Assembly (NCBI GenBank): GCA_019454045.1
Contig: SKCR01041530.1
Coordinates: 1 to 64,000, forward strand
DNA from: Zanthoxylum bungeanum
Taxonomy: Eukaryota; Streptophyta; Magnoliopsida; Sapindales; Rutaceae
Length of the DNA: 64,000 nt
Direction of reading: 5' to 3'
The position numbers were made by a program, and so were the translations under genes. Shown piece after piece: positions 35,722-47,285 of the stretch. The notes beneath the pieces were generated by a model that searched no databases, was not told the origin of the DNA, and worked only from the letters and a program-made list of their open reading frames with translations. Numbering within the stretch: the first letter of the stretch is position 1; each line of letters begins with the position of its first letter.

Positions 35722-35735
35722 GCTGAATTTATAGG
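35722..35735 (-). promoter_or_regulatory. TATA-like box upstream of the LOG frame
   Basis: Minus strand CCTATAAATTCAGC, about 55-65 bp before the LOG ATG. The same 14-mer is the TATA region of Athila LTRs at 45284-45297 (minus) and 61868-61881 (plus). A TTTTGCAGG acceptor-like signal lies immediately upstream. Confidence 0.4.
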
Positions 35736-35737
35736 AC

Positions 35738-36640
35738 CTGCAAAAGAGGTGAATAATAATTGCAATAACATATTCCACTGAATGACGGTTAGCTAGATCA
35801 CAAAAGAAGTCATCAGAAGTCAAGAAAGGCCATCGGATCATGTCTGCAAAAACAACGAGAGAAATCGTGAGATGTCAAAAAGTTGTGGATTCGTTCCATG
35901 AAAATAACAGAAAATAACAAAGGAGATCGTGATACGTCAAAAAGTTGTGGATTCTTTCAACGAAAATAACAGAAAATACCAAAGGAAGCTCTAAAATGTC
36001 AAAAAGTTGTGGATCTCTTCCACTTCAACATGTCGTGAATGGTCCAAACAGTTATAGATTTCTGCCACCATTAATGAATTATCTCCCATTCTTGTGATTG
36101 CCAAGCACCAATCCCTATGTCCTAACTTGCTCCGCTTTTGCTTTCACCTGCAAAAATAACACAAAGTTAGAGATTTTACAAGAACATGAAACAGAAATCA
36201 CAGCAACTTGCATAGGTTGCCTCCCTTTCAGTATTAACTTCATCGTCTCCAGCCAGACATGACCGAAATTCTTCTGTCAATGTGGCTTCATCGTCGTCGT
36301 CCTAGTACTCGCGCCGCTTTTCGATTTTCTGATTCTTACTGCTTTCTCTCCTTTCTCTTTTTTCTTTAAACCTGCAAATACAAAACAACAATATGAATAC
36401 ATGTGCATGTAAATATGCAAGTGAAGAGATACTCCTTTTTCGTGATGGTTGGATCCTCATTGTGCTCCTCGGCGCCATATGTCCATGGTCTCTATCTGTT
36501 GGTTTTTCTTCTCTGAAATCTGCAAAACCACACCAAAACAAAGGATGCAAGTTACGTGTATGCATGTATGCATGGATGCGTTTCCTATCCCGCTGGGTTA
36601 GGTCTTCTACCGGTTCCCTTGGTGACTGCTCAGTCTTCTT
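35738..36640 (-). other. Intron-rich-looking region between RNase H scrap and LOG frame
   Basis: On the minus strand five TTTTGCAG or TTTGCAG acceptor-like signals follow one another near 36521, 36372, 36149, 35845 and 35740, some with donor-like GTAAG or GTAAC upstream. A 62-bp tandem repeat sits at 35860-36030. The 116-codon frame 36652-36302 reads through such a signal, so it is not taken as one exon. I do not recognise the encoded protein. Confidence 0.4.
35860..36030. repeat. 62-bp tandem repeat (about 2.7 units)
   Basis: GTCAAAAAGTTGTGGAT recurs at 35874, 35936 and 35998. Confidence 0.8.
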
Positions 36641-36960
36641 TTTTCCCAGCAAAGTGCAGCTTCAATCTGCTTACGTCGACCGACTTGGTGAATTCCTCAT
36701 TTCCCAAATCTGGTAGTCTCATTGCCTTGTTTCCCAATCTTCTGTCTTTTCTGCTTATTTCGCTTAGAATTCTCCGTGTTCCAGATACCTCTGAATATTA
36801 TGATACCAAGGCTTTCTGTCATCAACTCCCACATCCGACATCTCGTCTGTCTCATACGCCTGTTTGCTTACAGCTGTCAACACAAATGATCTCATCACCA
36901 ATTCTTCGGATTTTCCAAGCCACAGCTAGTGTCACCAATGTGTCTGTCATCTGATTTTCT
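36640..36960 (-). pseudogene. Tat-type pol scrap (end of RNase H and linker)
   Basis: Across frames on the minus strand it reads SENQMTDTLVTLA, then KPWYH near a YLEHGEF-like segment, SRKDRRL and NKAMRL. These phrases resemble the RNase H end (NQMADALATLAS) and the pre-integrase linker (WYHDI...YLxxGxxP) of Tat/Ogre polyproteins. It is joined directly to gag scraps, so most of pol is deleted. Several stops and shifts. Confidence 0.55.
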
Positions 36961-37370
36961 GAAATTTGCAACCAGGGATAGTCTATGCCAGCTTCTGAGG
37001 TAAAACAACCATCTTCATTTACTCATATTCTCATTGCATCTTCAATTTTTCAAACATCTTTTGACAACGGTTTACCAAAACTGGAGAGTTGTCTGTTTCT
37101 GATAGGAGCAGTCTCTGAGGAAGTGGGCTCGGTCTTTGAAGGTTTTCCAGTGATCTTTTCATTCTGGTTGCACAGTTTCTGTTACTGACTGTACAGGGCA
37201 CGGTCAAACTGGTCGCATCATTATTCAGGACTTGTAACTGCTCAACAATCTCGGCTACCCTGGTTCCAATCGATCTAGGCGGGATTCCCCGTTAGTTGAC
37301 TTACTCATACTGGCTGACGGTTCTTTGACAAATCTTCCTTCTTTCCCAACCCAACAGGAGTCTATAATGG
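36960..37370 (-). pseudogene. Tat-type gag scraps
   Basis: N-terminal homology to the first Tat gag (KAIIDSCWVGKEGRFVK against QKDIIDTVWVREGTRLTK), then a jump to the segment TAPIRNRQLSSFGKPLSK (against EVATVKNRHFSNLGKPLSK). The gag core between them is missing. Frameshifted, not translatable. Confidence 0.65.
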
Positions 37371-37845
37371 CTTTAAGACACAAATGGTTAACATGATGCA
37401 TGTATGCATGATATGTGTGCAATGTATGGAATGAATAAGTTCATAAAAGAATTTACACAATCGGCCCGTTATCATTTTAAAGTATCCAATCACACTATTG
37501 CAATGCAAACTTGTCCCAGTTGAAAAGGCCCAACAAGTTTACACTTTTGCAATAACACGGCTAAATAACTTCAAATGATAAATGCCCAAACAAAACTGGC
37601 CCATCGGTATTTCAGAAATTTCGGCCTAATTGTCAAAAGGACATGAACTTGTCCCGGTTTAAACGACAACGAGTCATATCTTTTAACAAGGAGTCCAAAT
37701 AAATCCAAATGACAACAGTCCAAAACACAAACATAAACACAAATGACAACAGTCTAAAACACAGGCATGAACACAGTAGTCATGATTAATTAAAACACAA
37801 ATCACAAACATTACAAGATAACATTTCAGAGCCAATTCTCTATAT
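37371..37845 (-). other. Leader between primer site and gag, second Tat-type element
   Basis: Non-coding. It shares with 8330-8790 the phrases GGCCCGTTATCATTTTA and CTTGTCCC(A/G)GTT, so the leaders of the two Tat elements are homologous. Confidence 0.6.
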
Positions 37846-37862
37846 CCCCAGTGGAGTCGCCA
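37846..37862 (-). other. Primer-binding site, tRNA-Arg type
   Basis: Minus strand TGGCGACTCCACTGGGG, identical to the site of the first Tat-type element and three bases from its LTR. Confidence 0.85.
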
Positions 37863-37865
37863 GAC

Positions 37866-40826
37866 TGTAGACAACAGGAGCTGGGCGACGCTTTGTCTAG
37901 GCTCGCGGCCTAGCTGAGAAGTATGAAATAACATGGAGTCGCCACCCGGTGTGAACCGGGATAAAGATTTAAGGCCGCACTCACTCCTCGCAGGAGAAGA
38001 CCTCAAACCGTTGGGTTCGGAATGGTCTCTTACTTTATGTCACTTGTAATGTTTGTGATTTGTGTAATATTAACCAACTCTACTTAGCATGCATGCTCAA
38101 GGGTACTTAGATCTAACATGCTTTCATCCAAATAATTCCACGCAATATAACACAACGAGCACATTGAATCATTACATTAACATGTATAAATCATTACCCA
38201 AATGCATCATAAACTAATAACGTGCATAAAGGACAACCTAAATATGCTTTAACAAATAAATAATAAACTAAACTAAATCATGCTTTAAATAATAAACGAA
38301 TAACCTAAAGGCTATAACATGCTCAAATACAAATTCGGATGAGACGAGATATGTGTATCTTAAGTGGTACGTGGCATTGTATCCCGAGTGCAGACCGCAC
38401 TACCGTCCATTCGGAATCGGCTACGGAATTTACGTCCGGGTTTCCATCCGATATACCGCAAGCAAGATTACATACTCCATTCACCCGAAATCACATCACA
38501 TACTAAGTCATTATTTCATGCGAACAATTTCCAAACAACATGCTAAACTAACTACTCAAGCTAAACACATTCCCTAAGTCATTATTTCATACGAATAAAA
38601 TAAATTACATGCCTCTTAATTCACTAATCCATACAAATAAAACAAATTACATGCTTTCTAATTCATTAATTCATGCGAATAAAAATAACAAATTAACTAC
38701 GAAAATAAATGATGATAAATAAAATAGGTGCCCTCAGGTCTTACCTTTTAGTCGCTATCCGGGAGTGCGTTCCACGGTGCCGGAAGGGTTATCATCCCAC
38801 TGTTCTCACTGATCCGTTGTTTCCGCTGTTTTGTCCGGGTTCGCCGTTTTCACCCACGGTTACAGTTTACTATTTTATCCGTATTCTCACAGTTTCAACT
38901 CGCCGTTTCTGCCGTTTCACTCGTTATTTTCACTCATGATTTTTCTGCATTTTTCTTCTATTTTCACTCGCTGTTCTCTCTGTTTCAACTCAAATTCTCA
39001 TGTTCTCTCTTGGATTATTCTTGGCTCGTTTTGGAGTGGTAGAGGGCGTGAAGAATGATACGGTTGAGGGACGGTTTTCACGTGAGTTTGGGGAGTTTTC
39101 TCGTGGCTCATTTATTCACTGTTTGTGCCTGAGAGCTGTGTCGGTTGGGTGCTATATGCACGTAGGGTTTAGTGGCTTTGTTCACGTCCAGGTGTGTGGT
39201 CTTCACATGGGTCATGTGATGTGTCTAGGTTTCTAGGGTTTTTTGTCATGTTGCATGGAGTTTGACGTGTCTGGGTGAGTGAGGGGATCCAGGTAAGGCC
39301 AGGGCTGTGAGTGCTCGGCTTGGGTGTAGTGAAGCGGTGAACGTGCGTGAAGGTGGATACCGATCTGTTTGTCTTAGAGGTGATGATTTTACCCAGAATG
39401 AGGGCTGTCCCTTTGTGCCGAGAGCTGAAGGTGAACAGAGATCATGGTGAGGTGCGTTGCTCTTGTGGCCGAGTGGCTAGGTTCGTGAAGGTCAGTGGGT
39501 TCAAGTCGTGGAGTGTGTTGATGGCCAGTGAAGGGCAGAGGCCGAGAGTTTGAAGTGGCTGAGTGTAATGATCAGTTGCTGTCGATGAGGATGAAGGGTT
39601 CCTTCGTTAGTGGTGACCTGAAGGAGAGTTGTGTTCTGCCGAGAAGAGTGTTAAGGTTCCAGAGTGAAGGGCTGTGATCCTTGGCCGAGAAGAAGATGGA
39701 TCAAGGTCGTGAATGGAGGTAATGAGAGTGGTGTGCCATGGATGTTAATGGCGTGAGGGCTGTGGAGATGATGAAGCCGAGCTGTAGGTGTCCCCCCTTG
39801 CCGAGAGCAGTTCCAGAAGATTGATGAAGGTCTCGGTTCTTTTGAAGATTGATGAAGGAGATGGATGATGAGGGCTGAATGGTTTATGGTCTTGTGATGA
39901 TCATCGAGAGTTGTGGATGCTGAGAAGAAGATCCAGGTCGAGAAGAGTGGTCCAGGTGATCCATGGTCGAGAAGAGTGGATGGGTTCTTGATGATCAGGT
40001 GGCCGTGAGGGACATGAAGGGAGCCGAGATGAGAGGTCCAAATGCGTGAGGTTCAGGGGTTTCTTGCTTGCTACCGGTGTAACGTAGTTGAGCTGTGCGT
40101 GAGTTTGAGGGTTCCAGTGGGCTGTGCTTGAATGGCGTCAATTGAAGGAGCAAGCAGGCTGGAGGGATCTTGGCAGAGAGAGGGGTGTCATGAAGGTTGA
40201 TCATCTGCCAGAGGCATGGGCGGTTAGTGGTTGAGGCAGGGAGCAGTGTATGGGCGTGAAAGACTGATTCCACGTGAAAGGGGCAGTGAGCTGTGATAAG
40301 GTGTAGGGTTTGAGTGTCGTGTATGGGTGGTTGCACGTGGGGTGAAGAAATGATGCTTTGTATCGGTGTTGTATGGGCATCACGTGCTGTGTGAATGTGA
40401 AGGAATGGGTTGTTGCAGTGTATGGGGTGTAGGAATGGGTGTTGCATGGAAGGTTATGGGTTTTTGTTTATTTGAAGAGATGTGTGGCAGTGTATGGTGG
40501 TGATGGGGCTTCACATGGGGGCTTTTGTTGGTTAGTGTTTGGAGTTAAAAGGAAGGTGCATGGGTTGGAATGGGTTACAAGCATGGAAAGTTAGAGATAG
40601 AGAATACGTGTGAGAAAGAGCGAGGAAAAGGTTCCGAGCGAAGGATGATTTTGAAATGGAAAAGGCGACGACGAACCCGAAGCAAAACGAGCGAATAAAA
40701 TCAACAAAATGTCAATTTTTGACTTTTCCCTTCCGACGACCGCTTTCCGCAACTTCCGCAACTAAAAAGTAGTGCCTCCATTCGAGGCTCATCATTGGGC
40801 TGATATGTAAAAATGCAATGCCTACA
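37866..40826 (-). repeat. 5' LTR of the second Tat-type element
   Basis: 2961 bp. Ends match 30466-32509, but the central U3 (about 39000-40660) is longer and different. A structured-element copy lies at 38364-38459. Long frames in the G-rich U3 (for example 39995-40447 minus) have no protein features. Confidence 0.85.
38364..38459 (-). ncRNA. Candidate structured element in Tat LTR, copy 5
   Basis: Closing stem GTGGTA/TACCGC (one wobble), otherwise nearly identical to copy 4. Confidence 0.5.
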
Positions 40827-41380
40827 CTGCTGTATTGGCTCCAACTTCATAAATTCCTGTAATTCTTTGGATCATGCTCCTTTCTGTTGGCCACAAGGAA
40901 TTGTTGTTGGCCATTTCTTCGATTAGGTCCCAGGCTTGATATTCTCCTTTTTCCATTAAAGCTCCTCCAGCAGCAGCATCAATTGTGGTTCTCATTAGTC
41001 CATAAAGTCCATTATAGAAAGTTTGGACTTGAAGCCATTTTGGAATCTCATGGTGAGGACATTTCCGGAGCAAATCTTTATACCTTTCCCAAGCTTCGTA
41101 GAGAGTTTCCGAGTCTTGTTGCACAAAGGATGTGATGTCATTCCTCAGCTTTCCAGTTCTGGCTGGTGCAAAGTACTTTGCAAGAAATTTGGTGGCTAAA
41201 GTGTTCCAAGTTGTGATGGAACCTGCTGGTAGTGAATGTAACCAATATTTAGCTCTGTCCTTCAAGGAGTATGGAAAAACCTGCAGTCTCATTGCTTCTT
41301 CAGCTTCTCGGTTGTAATTGAAAGTGCCGCAAACTTCCAGGAAGTTGCTGATGTGGGTATTAGGATCTTCAGTTGCTTTC
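40827..41380 (-). pseudogene. gag: Athila gag, C-terminal part, open frame
   Basis: The frame is open from the insertion junction (KATEDPNTHISNFLEVCGTF) through MRLQVFPYSLKDRAKYWLHS, GSITTWNTLATKFLAKYF, FVQQDSETLYEAWERYKDLL and CPHHEIPKWLQVQTFYNGL, the signature series of Athila-type retrotransposon Gag. It is cut at its C-terminal side by the Tat-type LTR. It continues upstream, in the same frame, at 43551 beyond the solo LTR. Gag would form the particle. The two interruptions make it dead. Confidence 0.88.
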
Positions 41381-43545
41381 TGATGAGCGGAAAATATATC
41401 AATATTTACCGCCCCTTTAACTTAATATTTTGTTTAGTTTCTCGGGTTTGATGAATGTTTTGATGTGTTTTAGTTTATTTTGCAGATAAAATAATATCGG
41501 GTCTCAATGAAATCATTTAGGACGAAAAATGGGTCAAACAAGGGCAATTATTGGACTTGATATTTTAATTTTGGAGATTGGAAACTTGAAAGGGCGTTTT
41601 TGACAAAGTGCAGTTTTGGAAATTCCAATTTTGCACATCTGTCGTATGTTGGGCATAACTTCTTACTCCGATATCGGATTGCGCTGATTCAAGTGTCAAA
41701 TTAAAGAAGACTCAAATATCTACAACTTGGAAAGACAAAATATTTTCGAATTCTGAAGATTTCATTACCGAAATTGATGAACCATCCAGAAGTGTGTGTG
41801 TGTAATTATTAAAGTCATTTTCAAAGCAAAATAATAAATTAATAAATAAATAATAAAATTATCAAATCATCACCAAACATGATAAGCAATTAGTGGAACA
41901 ATTAATAATATATTTGGTGGAGTAATTAGTGAAGAAATTAATAATGGATTTGGTGGAGAATTTGATGGATGATTTGATGGAGGTAAAATTTTGCCTATAA
42001 ATACCAAGCCATTTCATTTGTAAAATTCATATTTTCTTCTTTGAAATTCCTAAAGAATAAATAAGAAGATTGTATCTTGTTTGTTTATTTACAGCTTTCA
42101 GTAATTAGTTTCCGCTTTCGCACTTTCTTTTCTTTATTTTTCAGTTTTTACTTTCCGCAATTTACTTTTACGCACAATCATTTCCTTTCTTTACTTTTGC
42201 AGTTTTTATTTTTCAAGCAATGAGGAGGTAATTCCCATTTGCTGGGGTGAAAGGTAAAGCTTCTATTATTGGTATTTAGATTAATCTCCATTAATTATAA
42301 TATAAAAATATTTAAAACTTGACTTAATGAGGATACCGCTATATTGGCCGGTTGGTAATTAATTATAAATAGGTTTTAACCTGACTAAGTATGGATACCG
42401 CCTGGTTGGTCGGTTAGTAATTAATTATTAATTTGACTTAATCAGGATACCGCCTTTATGGCTGGTTGGTAATTATCACGTAAAATTAATATATTATATT
42501 AAGGGAGATATCTAAAATAGTAGTAATAAAAGTTGATTCTCTAACCCCAGCATTTTCTTTATTGTACTTTTACTTTATTTAATTTTCAGTAATTTACTTT
42601 TCAGCAATTTACTCTTCAGCAATTTACTTTCAGTAATTTACTTTTATTTTTTTTTAATTTTTAATTTTACTTTTACTTTTACTTTTACTTTTACATTTTA
42701 CTTTTACTTTTACTTTTTTTTTACTTTTCAGCATTTATTTACTTTTCAGTATTTAATTTTCAGTATTTTACTTTATGTCTTTTATTTTATTTAAATTTTT
42801 ACTACCCGTAAATATGTGTAGTAACTAAGCCAGTTATCTGGGGTTGTGATGAAATCCAATATCACCGGTTTATAAGGGGTTAGATTATAGCTTGGGTAAT
42901 ATAATGTTTATTTATTGAGTCTTAATCTTAATGCTTTTTATTAACTGGCCATTAATAAAATTGATTAGGTAAACTTAAAATGAACTTGGAAAATAGATTT
43001 TAGGTTAAAGACCTTAGACTCAATAGCCCACGATCTTCCTTGAGGATAGATAACCCTTTAATAGATTTCCTTACATGATAGGAATATACCTGTCGGGCGG
43101 GGGTAGCCATAATTGAAACTTAAACTTAATGAATCCATGTAATTTGGTTGACATAGACATATGGTTCAATTGGGTTATACTGGGTATTTGTAATCGACCA
43201 TCAGAAGAGACTTTTACATAATTTAGTGTTCCAGGTTAATAATTAATATATTACCCAACTGTAAGATAACCACTTCATCTTTAATAGATATTGGAAGGAT
43301 TCACAACCCTGAATAGTTTTATAAATTTGAATTTTCTTCAATCTACTTTCAAGAAATTTTATTTACTTGTTTTAAGTTTTAAAGTCACCACCCAATCAAA
43401 CAATCAATCTATTAGATACTTGTAAACATTTGACCTCATAAAAAATTAATAGCAAAGGTTTTAAGTCCTCGTGGGATCGATACTTTTTATACTACTTGAA
43501 CGATACGTGCGCTTGCGTTATACGCATGTGATTACGCACCGGTCA
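41381..43545 (+). mobile_element. Athila solo LTR, subtype B, inside Athila gag
   Basis: 2165 bp from TGATGAGCGG to GCACCGGTCA, flanked by perfect CTTTC duplications (41376-41380 and 43546-43550). It lies opposite in strand to the Athila gag it interrupts. It shares the U5 half with subtype A but has a different U3 without the CACGTG array. Long T-rich runs of the CTTTTACTTTTA type at 42560-42790. Confidence 0.93.
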
Positions 43546-43550
43546 CTTTC

Positions 43551-43833
43551 CCCCCAAACTGCACTAACTGCTGAATCATCTGAATGCATGTTTTGATGTC
43601 ACATGCATTTGCTGGTAAAAGAGGAAGTACAATACAGGAAATGAAGCCGTCTACCACCAGAATGGTTTGTCTCGAATGGGTATTGGTGGTGCAACTTCCA
43701 AAGGTTCAGGTTCCATGTTTACTAAAGCTTATTGGACTTCTCGCCTTTCCCTTCTCAACTGTCAGATGGTTCTTTCAATTTGTGGGTCAAACGGTCGGAG
43801 TTCAAAGCTTCTAGTTCATCTCATGTAGTTTCT
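43551..43833 (-). pseudogene. gag: Athila gag, N-terminal part, broken
   Basis: In reverse it matches the gag start at 63329-63488 (TRSFELRP, IERTI, LRRE, NMEPEPLEVAPPIPIRD). The start reads ATGAGATGA, so the third codon is a stop, and there are further stops. Near the solo LTR the frame becomes ACDIKTCIQMIQQLVQFGGK, which joins the open frame at 41380. Confidence 0.8.
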
Positions 43834-43931
43834 GAGAACCTGAAACAGAAGAAAACAACAACAATAAGTAAAAAGAAATTAGATACAAGTAAAAGTATCT
43901 AACCTCAAAACTAATAGTGAAAGATAAATAG

Positions 43932-43949
43932 TCCCCGACAACGACGCCA
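43932..43949 (-). other. Primer-binding site, tRNA-Asp type
   Basis: Minus strand TGGCGTCGTTGTCGGGGA, five bases after the LTR end. It differs at two positions from the complement of plant tRNA-Asp 3' sequence (TGGCGCCGTTGCCGGGGA, recalled). Confidence 0.85.
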
Positions 43950-43954
43950 AAAAC

Positions 43955-45990
43955 TTGACCGGCGTAATCACACGCGTATAACGCAAGCGCACGTATCGTT
44001 CAAGTAGTATAAAAAGTATCGATCCCACGAGGACTTAATAAATAATCTATTAATTTTATGAGGTCAAATGATTACTAGTATCTAACAGGTTGATTGATTG
44101 ATTTGAAATGGTGATGATTCTAAATTAAAAACAAGTAAATAAATTGCACGAAATTAGGTTTAAGAAAATTCAATATTAGGAAACTATCTAGGGTTGTGAA
44201 TCTTTCTAATATCTTTTTAAAAGATGAAGTGGTTATTTCATGTTTGTGTAATAAATCGGTTTACAAACCTGGAACACGAAATTATGCAAAAGCCTCTGTC
44301 GATGGTCAGATGCGAATACCCAGTATAACCCAATTGAACCATATGTCTATGTCGACCAAATTACCTGGATTCATTAAAATTAAGTTCCAATTATGACTAC
44401 CCACGCCCGACAGGTATATGTCTATCTTGTAAGGAAATCTATTAAGGGTTATCTATCCTCAAGGAAGATCGTGAGCTATTAAGTCTAAGGCTGAAACCTA
44501 AAATTCATTTGTCAAGTTTATTTTAGATTTACCAGATCAATCTTATTAGTGGCCAGTTAACAAGACCCATTAAGCTTAAGACTTAATAAGTAAACCTTTA
44601 AATTACCCAAACTATAAAATAACCCCTTATAAACCGGTGGTATTAGAATTAATCACAACCCTAGATAACTAACTTAGTTACGACGCATAACTAGGGCTAG
44701 TAAAAACTTAATAGTAAAAGACATAAAATAAAATGCTGAAACGTAAATGAAGAAAATTACAATAAAAGAAAACGCTAGGGCTAGAGGATCTACTTTTATC
44801 ACTACTATTTTAGATATCTCCCTCAATATAATATATTAACTTGTGTGATATTACCAACCAGCCATATATGCGGTAACTTGATTAAGTCAAATTAAGTCCA
44901 TAAACCAGCCATTTAGGCGGAAATTACCAACCGACTAACCAGGCGGTATCCATGCGTAGTCAGATTAAAACCAGTTTATAATTGATTACCAACCGACCAA
45001 TATAGCGGTATCCTTGTTAAGTCAAATTTTAACTAGTGAATATATTATAATTAGGGAGATTAACCTAAATAGAAGTAATAAAAGTTTCACCTTTCACCTT
45101 AGCAGGGGAAGTTACCTCCTCATGTTGAATAGTAAAAATTGAAAAGGTAAAAAAAGTAAATTATTATTACAGAACGTAATTAAAATTAATTACAAAACTG
45201 AAATTAAAAGAAACTAGATATAGAACTCCCTATTTACATCAGAGAATTCAGAGAGGAAGGTACATCTGAAACTGAAATCTCGAGCTGAATTTATAGGCGT
45301 TGATGGGGTCTCCGCGTCGCGACAGGCAAGGCTTTACGCGTCGTGACGCGCTCGATTTGCCGCGTGGTTTGCGGAGGTGATGACACGTGGCAATCTGGAT
45401 AAGGTGCCACGTGGCAAGACGGCTGGCAACTCAATGATTATGGTGACGTGGCGATGATGTGGCAATGTGGATTGTCGGCACCATAGGATTGCAACACGTG
45501 GCATGCGATGATTGGCTGATGATGACATGTCGCTGACGTGGCGAGTTGACTCGGTCTACTACTGATGTGGACGATAACATGGCTGGCACACAGGATGACA
45601 CATGTCAACACGTGGTGATGACGATTGTCGGCATTGTAGGATGATGACACGTGGCACGGCGCACGTTAGCGAATGGCTGTGATGTTGACATGTGGCAGAC
45701 GCACGTTAGCAAGTCATACTTTTCAGATCTGACACGTGTCCCCCGGCGCACGTTAGCAGCTAATGGCGCATGTTAGGCGTCGCGATGCCAAAGACTTTCG
45801 CGTAAAATTACCAAATTGCCCTTTTGTCTGTTGTTCACTATTTTGGCCCCAAATCACCTCCAAAGAGTCATGAAACTTTATTTATCTACAAAATAACACA
45901 AAACACATCAAAAAAATTCACAAAACTCAAGAAAATATACAAAATATTAAGTTAATGAGTGGGAAATATTGATATAATTACCACTTATCA
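43955..45990 (-). repeat. 5' LTR of minus-strand Athila element, subtype A
   Basis: 2036 bp. In minus reading it starts TGATAAGTGG and ends near GCCGGTCA. Contains the CACGTG array (about 45350-45770), TATA box (45288-45295), low-complexity blocks and GGATACCGCC units (about 44850-45015). The other LTR of this element is not in the window. Confidence 0.87.
45350..45770 (-). promoter_or_regulatory. U3 array of G-box/ABRE-like motifs
   Basis: Six CACGTG cores, mostly in the form ACACGTGGCA on the plus strand, between the U3 start and the TATA box. Same organisation as at 25129-25595. Confidence 0.6.
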
Positions 45991-47285
45991 GATGCACTTT
46001 TGTAACTTTGAGTGGAAAAATACATTCTTTTACAACATCGGAAAAATGATAAAGTTAAAAATTTTGTAGCATTTTTAAATTTTCGCCTAATTTAGAGTGG
46101 ACTGTAGATAATTTTCCTTTTTTTTTTTTTTTTTAATAATTTAACATTATGAGAAAATATTAATATATTGGTATCATCGTTGGCCAAGGCATTCAAAATA
46201 CTCATTTTAGACAAAAATACCCATTTCTCTATCTTTAAATTTAGAAAGAAAAAAGAAACAAGATTAAGACTTTACGATACTTTGCAACAAGTTTTTGCTA
46301 CGCTTTACAATTGTAATATCTCAAATTTTTAGAACAGTTCGGGAAGGTTCTCGGTTCAAAGTTTAGATCTCGGAACAAAATGTTAGTGGAGTTTGAGTGT
46401 TGAAAAATATAAGCCGGAATGTCTTGAAGTGGTGTTTCAAAGCTTTGGAAATCGTGAAATTTGAAATGATCAGTTACGCGTATTTTCAGGATATTATTAT
46501 TTGAGGAAGTTTTGATGTTTCAACTATAGAAATAGCAAAAAAAACTTCATTTAAGCTGATTTTTGATCCGTTGGAAATATTTTTGAAGACGAACAATTTT
46601 CATATTGAATACTTTTCGAAAATTATATCAGAAAGACCTCAAAAATATAAATTTCCAAAGAAATATTTTGTTAGGGGCCTATTTGCAATTTCACGTGGTT
46701 GTTTTGTAATTTTCAGAAAACTTCCTATATATACCCGTAGATTTATGAAATTACAAAAAATGGAATAAATTACCAAAAGCCTCACCCGACAACATCTCCT
46801 TCACGCTCGAGAGAAATAGTGGCTGCCGGCCATGATCCGACTGGCACGAAGGTGCCGGCTGGTGCGCCAGACCACCGTGCGTCGGCTAGTGGCCGACGAT
46901 AGGCCAAGTTTGATGGACCGACTCTGTACATCTTCCCGTCTTCCTCCAGTAGCCCTTAGACCCAAGATTTTTCCCTCGTTGTGGATGGTCATCTTTTTCA
47001 AAGAATTCCTAACCCAATGGTCTCGAATCTTGTCTTTCAGCTATCTTTCTACCGATGCCTCTTTCACTAGGCCTATCACCGCCTTGTTGGAGTTATATTT
47101 ACTGGAGTTTTGGTCCTGGCAGTTTGGGTTTCCACATACGATGTTCTATTGCTTTACTTTCCTGCATCCATATCTTCGGGATCAATGAATTTTTTCCGCG
47201 GATGAGATCGCTGCAGAGTTAGGTTCCTGCCAAGCCTTTTGTCCAAAACCGCTCCTTTAGTGAGGCTTCTGACTGACGAGAAGGA
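45991..47285. other. Unassigned, LTR/promoter-like fragment
   Basis: A T-run at about 46118-46135, an AT-rich stretch, then CCTATATATACCCG (near 46725) that would serve as a plus-strand TATA box, followed by a GC-richer stretch. The plus-strand frame 46832-47188 (118 codons) has no motif I recognise and overlaps equally long minus-strand frames. This could be the U3-R of another gypsy LTR. No gene is claimed. Confidence 0.35.

Larger units (their letters stand above)
30466..40826 (-). mobile_element. Second Tat/Ogre-type element, internally deleted, carrying a LOG frame
   Basis: Minus-strand order: 5' LTR (37866-40826), tRNA-Arg primer site, leader, gag scraps, RNase H-end scrap, intron-like region, LOG frame, poly(A)-like tracts, three tandem-repeat arrays, polypurine tract, 3' LTR (30466-32509). 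The flanks do not form a target duplication (GGGAT versus CTGCT), and they belong to different host elements: LARD copy 2 on the left, Athila gag on the right. The two LTRs differ much in U3 length. It may therefore be a recombinant of two insertions. Confidence 0.82.

Noticed and set aside
36302..36652. 116-codon minus-strand frame between pol scrap and LOG
   Set aside because: It reads through acceptor-like TTTGCAG signals and changes character within. It is probably a mix of exon-like and intron-like sequence and is listed only as part of the region.
39995..40447. 150-codon minus-strand frame in the Tat LTR
   Set aside because: It lies within a G-rich U3. It is absent from the other LTR of the element and lacks domains.
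46118..46135. T-run as possible poly(A) tail of a LINE or SINE
   Set aside because: No flanking duplication, no LINE coding sequence and no pol III boxes could be found next to it.
46832..47188. 118-codon plus-strand frame
   Set aside because: No recognisable family and no homologous copy in the window. An overlapping minus-strand frame exists, and the setting is LTR-like.
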